Shown here piece by piece: positions 20,756-30,896 of a stretch of 64,000 nt of DNA. The notes beneath the pieces were generated by a model that was not told where the DNA came from, made no database searches, and saw only the letters and a list, made by a program, of their open reading frames with translations. The first letter of the stretch is position 1. The number at the start of each line of letters is the position of its first letter. Source of the DNA: PALSA-926 sp964476835 (GTDB lineage: Bacteria; Pseudomonadota; Alphaproteobacteria; Micavibrionales; UBA2020); assembly GCA_964476835.1 (NCBI GenBank), contig CAYZCE010000005.1, forward strand, positions 1-64,000, written 5' to 3'. A program made the position numbers and the translations under genes.

Positions 20756-21549
20756 ACATCATCGAGCAGTTCACCTGCGGCAAGAAAGACGACCCCGCGC
20801 TCAACGAAGACCGCATCGTCGTGACGGAGCATTTCGTCGCGGTGATCGACGGCGTCACGGCCAAGGCTTGCCCGCCGATCGACGGAAAATCCGGCGGGCG
20901 TTTCGCGGCTGAGGCGGGCGAAGCCATCCTGCACGGCCTCGATCCCGGCATTGACGCGCAAGAGGCCGTATCGGCGCTGTCGAACGGCCTGCGGGAGCGC
21001 ACGCGTGCGCTGTCCGCCGGTATCGACAAGCCAGCCTTCGGCATCATCGTTTATTCAGTCGCGCGGCGCGAGGTGTGGCGCGTGGCCGACCTCGGCCTCA
21101 TGATCGACGGCATCGCGCATAAGACCGACCTGCCGCTCGACCGCGTCGCGTCCGGCGCGCGTTCGGCGGTGATCGCCGCGGCGCTGGCCGGCGGTGCGAC
21201 GGTGGAAGACCTCCGGCGCGACGATCCGGGCCGCACGTTCATCGCGCCGATGCTGGGCGACCAGCACCGCTTCGCCAACCGCGAAGGCCCGTATGGCTAC
21301 GGTGTCATCAACGGCACGCGGGTGCCGGATGCGTTCATCGCGGTCTTCAACGCGGCGCGCGCGCAGGAAATCGTGATGGCATCCGACGGATATCCGAAGC
21401 TGTTCATGACATTGCAACAGAGCGAGGCATATCTCGCCGATCTGTTGCGCGAAGACCCGCTGCTGTATTTAAAGCACCCTTCGACCAAGGGGCTGATGGC
21501 CGGGCAGGTGTCGTTTGACGACCGCGCGTATATTCGTTTTTCTTTATAG
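20752..21549 (+). CDS. PP2C-like serine/threonine phosphatase
   Basis: Probable metal-dependent protein phosphatase. GTG start overlaps the fliJ stop by 4 bases. The metal-ligand Asp motifs of the PP2C fold are present in order: NEDR (residues 19-22), VIDGVTA, VADLG, and ASDGYP near residue 205, with a late FDDRAYIRF. The 265-residue length fits a single catalytic domain without a sensor. Placement in a fliIJ operon suggests a flagellar or regulatory target, which cannot be named from sequence. A 32-bp perfect inverted repeat begins at its stop codon. Confidence 0.85.
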   Translation: MNIIEQFTCGKKDDPALNEDRIVVTEHFVAVIDGVTAKACPPIDGKSGGRFAAEAGEAILHGLDPGIDAQEAVSALSNGLRERTRALSAGIDKPAFGIIVYSVARREVWRVADLGLMIDGIAHKTDLPLDRVASGARSAVIAAALAGGATVEDLRRDDPGRTFIAPMLGDQHRFANREGPYGYGVINGTRVPDAFIAVFNAARAQEIVMASDGYPKLFMTLQQSEAYLADLLREDPLLYLKHPSTKGLMAGQVSFDDRAYIRFSL

Positions 21550-21632
21550 TGTCATTCCGGGCGCAGCGAGGAATCTTAAAGGGTTGCCATACGACCAGCA
21601 TTTAAGATTCCTCGCTGCGCCCGGAATGACAC
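21549..21632. repeat. 32-bp perfect inverted repeat, possible bidirectional terminator
   Basis: Arms at 21549-21580 and 21601-21632 are exact reverse complements, with a 20-base loop. The arm begins GTGTCATTCCGGGCGCAGCG. It lies between two convergent genes and looks like a dispersed intergenic palindromic element. Confidence 0.85.
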
Positions 21633-21644
21633 GAAAAGGGATGA

Positions 21645-23642
21645 TTAAACCGTCGCGCCTTTTTGCGGCGCTTGCTCGACGGTGATCCAGCTCTGCGCGC
21701 GGGTCTGGAAGCCGAGGCTGCCTTGCATATGCGCTTGTTCCAATCCGTTGGCGAAGGCCTGCATCAGTCCCTGCCGCATCTCGAAGGACAGCTTGTCTTG
21801 CGTGCGCAGGATCATGTCGAAATTGTGCTTGCGCAGGAGGCCGTCGAGCTGAAGCTCGCCCATGCGGCTCAGGCGCAGGTTGACGATGAAGCGCGTCACC
21901 GGGCGCAGGCCGGGCGCGTCTTCTCCCTGCGCGTCGCGGTCGTATTGCTGGCGCACGTAGAATTGCAAAAGGCTCGCCTGTTCGTCGTGCAGCAGCGGCA
22001 GGGATACGGCGCGCCACGCGTCGGGCAGCGGGTCGCGCGCTTGCGCGGACATCTTGCCGAAATCGTCGCCGAGGCGGTCGACGAGGTCGCGCCGGCCGGC
22101 ATCCTGCAGCGCGCGGATGGTATTCTCGCCCAGCCAGTTCCCCACCACGCCCGCCTTCAGGGCGGAGAGGAAGAAGAGCGCCGTCGGCGTCAGGCGCGCC
22201 GTCGGCGTCGGCAGGGATTGGCCGAAGACATGCGCCGTCACCGGGTCGGCCTGCTGCAGCGCGCGCAAGGCTTCGTGCAGCGCAGGCCAGAGGCCGGGCG
22301 TCGCGGCGCTTGATTTGTCCATGCCGATCGGCGCGATGCTGCCCTGCAGCGCGGCAAGCGTTTCTTCCGGCGTCAGGGCCACGGCGCGGAAGATCACCAT
22401 GCTGCCGGCGGCCACGCGCACAGGCGCGGCGATGGCGAAAGAGGCAGTGGGCGTCTTCAGGATCGGCTGGCCTTCGGTCGTCTCCATATGCACTTGCGCG
22501 GCCTGCGGCGGGTCCGTGTCGGGCACAGCAGCCGCCTCGTAAAGGGCGGCCTGCACCTGGCGCGGCGGCGTGTTCGGCGGCAGGATCGTGACGATCTGCA
22601 GGCGGTACATGTTGCGCGGCAGGTCGGGCGGCAGCGCGCTGTTGCGCGCGTCGCTGCGGCCGAGCGCGGCAAAGGCGGGCTGTTCCTGTTCCCACATCTG
22701 CGCGAGGGCGGCGGTGCCGGACGCAGGCGATTGCTTGATGCCCGGTGCCTGCAGCGGCAATGTTTGCGGCGCCGCTGCCTTTTGCGGCAGGGCGGCCTGG
22801 GGGCGTGCCTGCAATTGCGCGCGGATGACCTGCAGCAGGCCGTCGTCGTCGGCGCGCGTGGGAGTGGGGGCCGGTGCCGTCGTTGCGCGCGCTATCGGTG
22901 CTTCCGCTTCCGGTTGGTAGGCAGATACGAGTTTCTGCACCATTTCCGGCGCTGCGGCTTCCTCCTGGGGCGCTGCTGGCGGGGTTGTGAAGATGCGGAT
23001 GAGCGCGCGCACCTGCTGTTCCGGCAGGCGCTCCACAAGCGCCTTGAGGTCGGGCGTCATAAGAATCTTCTCGAGCAGCTCCGGCGGGGCGAGGCGTTGC
23101 AGCTTTGCAGGGTCGGTACGGCGCAGGCTTTCGAGTGCCTGCGCGACTTGTTCAACCGTCGCGGGCGGCGTCTGCGGCAGCAGCAGCGCGTTGACGGTTT
23201 GCCCGGCCACCAGCGGCGGGCGCTCGGGCGGCGGCGCGGCGACGACATCCTGCGTCGGCAGGATGTCGGGTGGCGGCAAATTGGCTTGCTGCAGTGCGGC
23301 GCGCGGGACTTGCAGCGTCGCCAGCGTCCTGCCGCCGCTCTTGTAAAGCTCGACGGTGACGTCGGTGCCGGGCGGGATGGGCGTCTGCACCTTGATGGCG
23401 ATGCTGCCCGCTTGCGTCAGGATGGTGAGGAGCTGCGTCTGCGGATCGAACGACGTCACGCGGCCCTGCAGCACGACGGGCGTTGGCGGCTGTTGTAATT
23501 GCGCTGGCGCCTGCTCGACGTCGAGGCCGGTCATCTGTGCCTGGCCGGGCGGGGCGTTATGCGCGGAAATGGGCGATGACGCGCTGCCGGAGACGCCCGA
23601 TGCCGACGAGGACGGAGGAATGGAAGAGGTGCTGTCGGCCAC
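21645..23642 (-). CDS. fliK: flagellar hook-length control-like protein
   Basis: Probable FliK, the secreted ruler that sets hook length and switches export specificity. Long (665 residues), with a Pro/Gln/Ala-rich, low-complexity N-terminal two thirds. A compact C-terminal domain (about 520-650) contains the FliK-like block LRLSRMGELQLDGLLRKHNF followed by a long amphipathic helix. It ends the leftward flagellar operon, 8 bases after flhG. The N-terminal half is too divergent for similarity alone to decide. Confidence 0.75.
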   Translation of the reverse strand: MADSTSSIPPSSSASGVSGSASSPISAHNAPPGQAQMTGLDVEQAPAQLQQPPTPVVLQGRVTSFDPQTQLLTILTQAGSIAIKVQTPIPPGTDVTVELYKSGGRTLATLQVPRAALQQANLPPPDILPTQDVVAAPPPERPPLVAGQTVNALLLPQTPPATVEQVAQALESLRRTDPAKLQRLAPPELLEKILMTPDLKALVERLPEQQVRALIRIFTTPPAAPQEEAAAPEMVQKLVSAYQPEAEAPIARATTAPAPTPTRADDDGLLQVIRAQLQARPQAALPQKAAAPQTLPLQAPGIKQSPASGTAALAQMWEQEQPAFAALGRSDARNSALPPDLPRNMYRLQIVTILPPNTPPRQVQAALYEAAAVPDTDPPQAAQVHMETTEGQPILKTPTASFAIAAPVRVAAGSMVIFRAVALTPEETLAALQGSIAPIGMDKSSAATPGLWPALHEALRALQQADPVTAHVFGQSLPTPTARLTPTALFFLSALKAGVVGNWLGENTIRALQDAGRRDLVDRLGDDFGKMSAQARDPLPDAWRAVSLPLLHDEQASLLQFYVRQQYDRDAQGEDAPGLRPVTRFIVNLRLSRMGELQLDGLLRKHNFDMILRTQDKLSFEMRQGLMQAFANGLEQAHMQGSLGFQTRAQSWITVEQAPQKGATV

Positions 23643-23650
23643 GGTTCCCC

Positions 23651-24448
23651 TTACGTCAGGATTTCCTCGCTGACGGCTTTTGCGATGTTTTCGACGTCGG
23701 CTGCGGCGTCGGCATTGGGCGAGCGCGTCAGGAACGGCGTCTGGGCGCGGATCGCTTCCTTGACGCGCTTGTCCTGGCGGATCACGCCGATCAGCGGCGG
23801 CTTGAGCTGGAGGAATTTCGTGCAGGCCTTGAGTAGCGTGCCGTAGGTGCCTTCGCCTTCCTTCTTGTCGGCGGCGACGTTGATGACGACGCGGATGTTG
23901 TCGGCGTGGCCTGCGGCATGGCTCAGCTTGATGAAGGCGTAGGCGTCGGTCAGCGCCGTCGGTTCGTCGTTGGTGACGACCAGCGCGACGTCGGCGGCGG
24001 CGGCGACGAAGCGCACGGTGCGGTCGACGCCCGCGCCGAGGTCGACGATGAGGACGTCATAGGACGCCGCCAGCGTCTTGACCTGCTGCACCAGTTCGGC
24101 GAGGCGTTGCGCGGGCAGGGTGGAAAGCGATCCTGCGCCGGAGCGGCCCGCGAGCACGTCGAAGCCGCCGGCTTCGTAGCGCTCGACCGCGCGCTCGAGG
24201 CCCAGATTGCCTTCGACGACGTCGTTGAGGTCGCGCTTGGCCATCATGCCGAGCTGTACGTCGACGTTGGCGAGGCCGAGGTCGCCGTCGAACAGCAGCA
24301 CCTTCTTGCCCGCCTTGGCGAGCGCGTGGCTGAGCGTGATCGAGAACCACGTCTTGCCGACGCCGCCCTTGCCGGAAGCGACCGCGATCAGCTTGCCGGC
24401 GGGGCCGGCGGCTTTGGTGCCTGATTTCGTCTTCGTCGTATTGGTCAT
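23651..24448 (-). CDS. flhG: flagellar number regulator FlhG/FleN (MinD-type ATPase)
   Basis: ParA/MinD-type ATPase that limits flagellar number and partners FlhF. The start is taken at MTNTTKTKSG, 4 bases after flhF; the longer frame adds an Arg/Cys-rich stretch antisense-like in composition. Deviant Walker A GKGGVGKT at 26-33, switch I region LLFDGDLGLANVDVQLG and VLIVDLGAGVD for Walker B are clear. 265 residues is usual for the family. Confidence 0.92.
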   Translation of the reverse strand: MTNTTKTKSGTKAAGPAGKLIAVASGKGGVGKTWFSITLSHALAKAGKKVLLFDGDLGLANVDVQLGMMAKRDLNDVVEGNLGLERAVERYEAGGFDVLAGRSGAGSLSTLPAQRLAELVQQVKTLAASYDVLIVDLGAGVDRTVRFVAAAADVALVVTNDEPTALTDAYAFIKLSHAAGHADNIRVVINVAADKKEGEGTYGTLLKACTKFLQLKPPLIGVIRQDKRVKEAIRAQTPFLTRSPNADAAADVENIAKAVSEEILT

Positions 24449-24452
24449 GGCG

Positions 24453-25430
24453 TCACTTCTTCTTTTTCGGGCTGGCGGCGGGCAGCAGCAGGGCCGCCAT
24501 CGTTTCAGGCGTGAGGTGCAGGATGCCGTCGGCCACCTGCGGCGTGTGGCTGCCTTCGCCGAAGGACATGCGCGCACGGTCGGCGGCGGAAAGGATGCCG
24601 CCGATATGGCGCGAGAAGTCGAGGCGCGTCGGGATCAGGCGGCGCACGCCGAGCACGGCGAAGGTCATGGCGATCTCGGCGGATTCCTCGGCATCGGTGC
24701 CGGCGGGCAGCACGAGGGCGGCGTCCATCTCCTCGGTGTTGAGCAGGCGGGCGAGCGTCTTCATCTCGTGCGGGTCGAAGGGGTTGAGGCCGCCGGTGTC
24801 GATGATCGTCTGCGTCGCGCCCTTGATCTTTCCGAGCGCGGTCTTGAGGCTCTTGGCGTCTTCCGCGCAGTGCAGCGGCAGGGAGAGGATATTGAGGAAG
24901 GCGGAGAGCTGTTCGATGCCGCCCGCGCGTGCGATGTCGGTCGTGATGACGGCGGGCTTGTGGCCGCCCAGCACGGCGCGTGCGGCCAGCTTGGCGGTCA
25001 TCAGCGTCTTGCCCGCGCCCGGCGGGCCGACCAGTACGATGGGGCGGTGTTTCTTGACCGGCGTCGGCTCGGCGTCGAACGGGAATACCTTCTTGAGCGC
25101 GGCGGCCAGCATCTTGCGTGCGTCGCGGCCGGGCTGGCTGGCGGCGGCGGAGATGATCTTCTCGCCGGTGGCGGCGGGCACGCGATGGCGCAGCATGGCC
25201 TCGGTGACGGCGTCGAGCGCTTCCTCAGCGCTCTCGGCTTCCTTGCGCGCGGCGGGGGTGATGGGGGCTTCGGCCGGGCTGCGGCTCTCCTGCTCGGCCG
25301 CGGCGGTGATCTTCACCCAGCCGCCGGCCTCCTCGCGCGTGTTGACGATGATCGCGTCGTCGCCGAGCGTGTCGCGCACCTGGCGCATCGCCTCGGACAT
25401 GGATTTCGCGTGAAACGATTTAAGCCGCAT
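24453..25430 (-). CDS. flhF: flagellar biosynthesis GTPase FlhF
   Basis: SRP-type GTPase that places the flagellum at the pole. The 325-residue protein has a variable N-terminal B domain (MRLKSFHAKSMSEAMRQVRD), N-domain helices, then G1 VGPPGAGKT, G3-like DTGG and G4 as TRLD in place of the usual TKLD. Upstream flhA and downstream flhG give the standard flhA-flhF-flhG order. Confidence 0.95.
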   Translation of the reverse strand: MRLKSFHAKSMSEAMRQVRDTLGDDAIIVNTREEAGGWVKITAAAEQESRSPAEAPITPAARKEAESAEEALDAVTEAMLRHRVPAATGEKIISAAASQPGRDARKMLAAALKKVFPFDAEPTPVKKHRPIVLVGPPGAGKTLMTAKLAARAVLGGHKPAVITTDIARAGGIEQLSAFLNILSLPLHCAEDAKSLKTALGKIKGATQTIIDTGGLNPFDPHEMKTLARLLNTEEMDAALVLPAGTDAEESAEIAMTFAVLGVRRLIPTRLDFSRHIGGILSAADRARMSFGEGSHTPQVADGILHLTPETMAALLLPAASPKKKK

Positions 25431-25445
25431 GGTTCCTTATTTTCT

Positions 25446-27525
25446 TCAAGAGATCTGGGCGATGGTGCGGATCTTCGCGCGCGGGTGGATCTCGTTTTGC
25501 GAGATGACCACCGTTTGCGGGCGGAAGCGTTCGATGATCGAGCGCACGTAGGGGCGGATCGTCGGGCTGGTGAGCAGCGCCGGGGACTCGCCCTTCATGG
25601 CGAGGTCCTCGTACGTCGCGCGGATGGCCTGCAGGAACTGCTGCAGGCGCGACGGCGGCATGGCGAGGTGCTTTTCCTCGCCCGCGCCGGTGAGGCTTTC
25701 GGCGAAGGCCTGTTCCCAATCCGCCGATAGGGTGACGAGCGGCATGATGCCTGCCTTGGTCGTGTGCTGGTCGCAGATCTGGCGGGCGAGGCGGGCGCGC
25801 ACGTGCTCGGTGATCGTGGTGATGTTGTTGCTGTAGCCGGTCGCCTCCGCGATGCCTTCGAGGATGGTGGGCAGGTCGCGGATGGAGACGCGCTCGCCGA
25901 CCAAGTTCTGCAGCACGCGCTGCAGGCCGGTGACGGAGATCTTGGCCGGGATGAGGTCGGCGACCAGCTTCTGGTGCGTCTTCGGCAGTTCATCGAGCAG
26001 CTTCTGCGTCTCGGAATAGGAGAGCAGGTCGGACATGTTGTCCTTGATGATTTCCGTCAGGTGCGTGGTGATGACGGTCGAGGGATCGACGACGGTGTAG
26101 CCCTTGAACTGCGCTTCCTCGCGATAATCCTGGTTGATCCACATCGCGGGCAGGCCGAAGGTCGGCTCGCGCGTCGCTTCGCCGGGCAGGTCGATCTTGT
26201 CGCCGCTCGGGTTCATGCAGAGCAGCATGTCGGGGCGCAGCTCGCCCTTGCCGGCCTCGATCTCCTTGATGCGCACGACGTAAGAAGTCGCGGGGAGCTG
26301 CAGGTTGTCCTGAATGCGGACGGAGGGGAGGATGAAGCCCATGTCTTCGGCCAGCTGCTTGCGCAGGCCCTTGATCTGCTCGGTCAGCTTGCCCTTGTCG
26401 GGGTTGTTGACCAGCGGCAGCAGGCCGTAGCCGAGCTCGACGCGCAGGGTGTCGATGGCAAGCGACTTCGAGATCGGCTCTTCCGCGACCGGCACCTTGG
26501 CCTTTTCGGCCTTGACGGCTTCGGTGGCGCGCGTGGCTTCCTTCTTGCGCGTCTCGAGCGCGTTGTAGGCGAAGAGGCCGGCGGTGCCTGCCATGATCAG
26601 GAACGGGAAGGCCGGCACGCCCGGCAGCACCGCGAGGACGCCCATCAGGCTGGCGCTGAGGATGAGGGCCTGCGGATAGTTGCTCAACTGCGCGAACAGC
26701 GCCTTGTCGGTGGAGCCCTTGACGCCCGCCTTGGAGACCAGCATACCCGCCGCGACCGAGACGATCAGCGCGGGCACCTGCGTGACGAGGCCGTCGCCGA
26801 TGGTCAGATAAGTGTAGGTCTGCGCGGCGGCGCCGAAATCCATGTTCTTTTGCGCGGTGCCGATGATGATGCCGCCGATCGCGTTGATGAAGACGATCAA
26901 AAGGCCCGCGACCGCGTCCCCGCGCACGAATTTCGACGCACCGTCCATGGCCCCGAAGAAGCTGCTTTCCTGCTCGAGCTGCGAGCGGCGCACCTTGGCT
27001 TCGTTTTCATTGATGATGCCGGCGGAGAGGTCGGCGTCGATCGCCATCTGCTTGCCGGGCATGGCGTCCAGGCTGAAGCGCGCGCCGACTTCGGCGATGC
27101 GGCCCGCACCCTTGGTGATGACGACGAAGTTGACGATGATCAGGATACAGAAGACGATCGCCCCGATCACGAAGTTGTCCTGCATCACGAAACTGCCGAA
27201 GGCCTCGATGACGTGGCCGGCGGCTTCCTTGCCTTCATGCCCGTGGCCGAGGATCAGGCGCGTAGACGCGAGGTTGAGCGATAGCCGGATCATCGTCGAG
27301 ATCAGCAGGATGGTCGGAAACGCCGTCAGGTCCAGCGGCTTCTCGACGAACAGCACGGTCATCAGGATCAGGACGGAGAACGACAGCGATAGCGCGAGCG
27401 AGATGTCGAGCAGCCAGGTGGGCAGCGGCAGGATAAGGACGGTCAGGATCGCGACGACGCCAAGCGCCAGCGCGACGTCGCCCTTGATCCGGAAGCCTTT
27501 GCCGCCGATAGCGGACAACGCCGCG

Positions 27526-27533
<8 letters not shown>
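25446..27533 (-). CDS. flhA: flagellar export gate protein FlhA
   Basis: Core of the flagellar type III export gate in the inner membrane. 695 residues: eight N-terminal membrane segments (about 20-320) with the FHIPEP-type cytoplasmic loop (RFSLDAMPGKQMAID), then a large cytoplasmic domain that docks export chaperones. Overlaps flbD by 8 bases. Confidence 0.97.
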
Positions 27534-28866
<1,333 letters not shown>

Positions 28867-28895
28867 GTCTGAAGTTCCCTTATCTTGTCGTGCTT

Positions 28896-29216
28896 TTACT
28901 GGGTGCGGTCGGATTTGACGATTTCCGTCATCGTGACGCCGAGGCGGTCTTCGATGACGATGACTTCACCGCGCGCGACAAGGCGGTTGTTGACGTAGAT
29001 GTCGATGGATTCGCCGACCTTGCGGTCCAGTTCCACGACCGCGCCGCGGCCCAGCTTGAGCAGCTGGCTAACCTGCATGGTCGACTTGCCGAGCACGGCC
29101 GAGATCTGCACGGGAATGTCGTAGATCGCGTCGATGTCCTTCTTGCGGGTCTCGACGGTGTCGGCTTTCTTGATTTCCTCGAAAGCGACGTTCTGGTTGG
29201 GATCGTTGGGTGCCAT
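28896..29216 (-). CDS. fliN: flagellar motor switch protein FliN
   Basis: C-ring component. The 106-residue protein is one SpoA domain: IPVQISAVLGKSTMQVSQLLKLGRGAVVELD followed by VNNRLVARGEVIVIEDRLGV. The short polar N-terminus matches the small alphaproteobacterial FliN. Confidence 0.96.
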   Translation of the reverse strand: MAPNDPNQNVAFEEIKKADTVETRKKDIDAIYDIPVQISAVLGKSTMQVSQLLKLGRGAVVELDRKVGESIDIYVNNRLVARGEVIVIEDRLGVTMTEIVKSDRTQ

Positions 29217-29243
29217 TGTTTCCTGTCTCTCCTGGTTAAAGAA

Positions 29244-29861
29244 TTAAAGCGTTGTCTTGATGGTGGTGGCCGCGGCCTTGAGTTTTTCCTCGATCAGCGC
29301 GAAAAGCTGCTCATAGAGGCGGTCCATGCCGCCGTCGGCCCATTCCACGCGGCAATCGGTCTCGGGCAGGTTGTCGTCGGCGATCAGGATGACGCGGCCG
29401 GTATAGCCCTTGTCCTGCGCCAGCTTGTCCATGCGGTCCTTCAGCGCGTCGAGGTGCACGACGGGCACCATCACGGCGATGCGCGGTTCGTCCTTGCGCG
29501 TCTCGACGGCCTGGAGGATGGTCGCCTCGATCTCGGCGAGGGAGAACTGGCTGGCGAACTGTGGCATCAGCTTGCGCGCGATGCGCAAGGAGAGGGAGAT
29601 CGCCTCGGCGGATTGCTCGGCGGCACGGCGGTCCTCGCGCGCGGCCATCTCGGCGGCCTGCTGCAGCGTCTTGTCGAGCATCTCGGCGATGCGCTCTTCC
29701 TGGTTCTTGCGCGCGGTGGCGAGGCCGTCGGCCTTGCCTTGCGCCTGTCCCTGCTCGCGCGCGAGCGTGAGCTGTTCTTCCGTATAGATCAGCGGCGCGA
29801 CCTTCGGCTTGTCGTCGCTGAAGTCGTGGGTGTCGAAGAGGAATTTTTTCGCGTCGACCAT
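29244..29861 (-). CDS. fliH: flagellar assembly protein FliH-like
   Basis: Probable regulator of the FliI ATPase, tethering it to the C-ring. 205 residues: an N-terminal part, a long charged helix (about 35-100, with LAREQGQAQGKADG), then an alpha/beta C-terminal domain like that of FliH/HrpE. The sequence is weakly conserved; position between fliG and fliN carries much of the call. Confidence 0.82.
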   Translation of the reverse strand: MVDAKKFLFDTHDFSDDKPKVAPLIYTEEQLTLAREQGQAQGKADGLATARKNQEERIAEMLDKTLQQAAEMAAREDRRAAEQSAEAISLSLRIARKLMPQFASQFSLAEIEATILQAVETRKDEPRIAVMVPVVHLDALKDRMDKLAQDKGYTGRVILIADDNLPETDCRVEWADGGMDRLYEQLFALIEEKLKAAATTIKTTL

Positions 29862-29876
29862 CGGTGCCTGACCTGG

Positions 29877-30893
29877 TTAGTAAATGAGCTCGCCTTCCTC
29901 TTGCGAGGTGACGATGGTGATTTCGCCGCGGTCCGCCAGGCTCTTGGCGACCGAGACGATGCCTTGTTGCGCTTCTTCGACGTCCTTGAGGCGCACGGGG
30001 CCCATGGCCTCCATGCCTTCCTTCATCATCTTGGCGGCGCGTTCCGACATGTTGGCGAAGAAGAGGTCCTTCATCGAATCCGACGCGCCCTTCAGCGCCA
30101 TCGGCAGCTTGTCCTTGTCGACGTTGCGGATGATGGTCTGCAGCGCGCTCGGGTCGAGCTTCGCGAGATCGTCGAAGGTGAACATCAGGCTGCGGATCTT
30201 CTCGGCCGCTTCCGGGTTGCGCTCCTCGAGGGAGGTCATGAACTTGCCCTCGACCGTGCGTTCGAGGTTGTTGAAGATTTCGGCCATGATCTCGTGGCTG
30301 TCGCGGCGGCTGGTGCGCGAGAGGTTGGACATGAACTCGGTCTTGAGCGTGCGCTCGACGTCGTCGAGGATGTCCTTCTGCACCGCTTCCATCTTGAGCA
30401 TGCGCATGACGACTTCCATTGCAAAGCCTTCGGGCAGCATGGCCAGCACGCGCGCGGCGTGCTCCGGCGTGATCTTGGAGATGACGACGGCGACGGTCTG
30501 CGGATATTCCTTCTGCAGGTAGGTGGCGAGCACTTCCTCGCTGACGTTGGAGAGCTTCTCCCACATGGTGCGGCCGGCGGGGCCGCGGATTTCCTCCATG
30601 ATCGAGGTGACCTTGTCCTTGCCGAGCACGCGGGTGAGCAGGCGCTCGGTGCTGTCGAGCGAGCCGACGAGGGAGTTGGTCGAGCTCATGTTCTCGGCGA
30701 ACTCGATGAACAGGCGCTCGGTGACGGCGGCGCTGACCTTGCCGAGGTTCGACATGGTCTGCGAGATGTGCATGATCTCGTCTTCATCCAGCTGCTCGAA
30801 GATCTTGGCGGAGAACGCGTCGCCGATCGAGAGCAGGAGGATCGCCGATTTCTCGGCGCCGGTCAGGGTGCGGTAGTCTTCGCGAACGCGCAT
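29877..30893 (-). CDS. fliG: flagellar motor switch protein FliG
   Basis: C-ring rotor protein that interacts with the stator. 338 residues in the usual N-, middle- and C-domains: LTGAEKSAILLLSIG at the start, the middle-domain EHPQ-like motif as KEYPQTVAVV, and the charged torque helix with the R/D/E residues of the C-domain (LDPSALQTIIRNVDKDKL). It follows fliF by 3 bases. Confidence 0.96.
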   Translation of the reverse strand: MRVREDYRTLTGAEKSAILLLSIGDAFSAKIFEQLDEDEIMHISQTMSNLGKVSAAVTERLFIEFAENMSSTNSLVGSLDSTERLLTRVLGKDKVTSIMEEIRGPAGRTMWEKLSNVSEEVLATYLQKEYPQTVAVVISKITPEHAARVLAMLPEGFAMEVVMRMLKMEAVQKDILDDVERTLKTEFMSNLSRTSRRDSHEIMAEIFNNLERTVEGKFMTSLEERNPEAAEKIRSLMFTFDDLAKLDPSALQTIIRNVDKDKLPMALKGASDSMKDLFFANMSERAAKMMKEGMEAMGPVRLKDVEEAQQGIVSVAKSLADRGEITIVTSQEEGELIY

Positions 30894-30896
30894 ATC

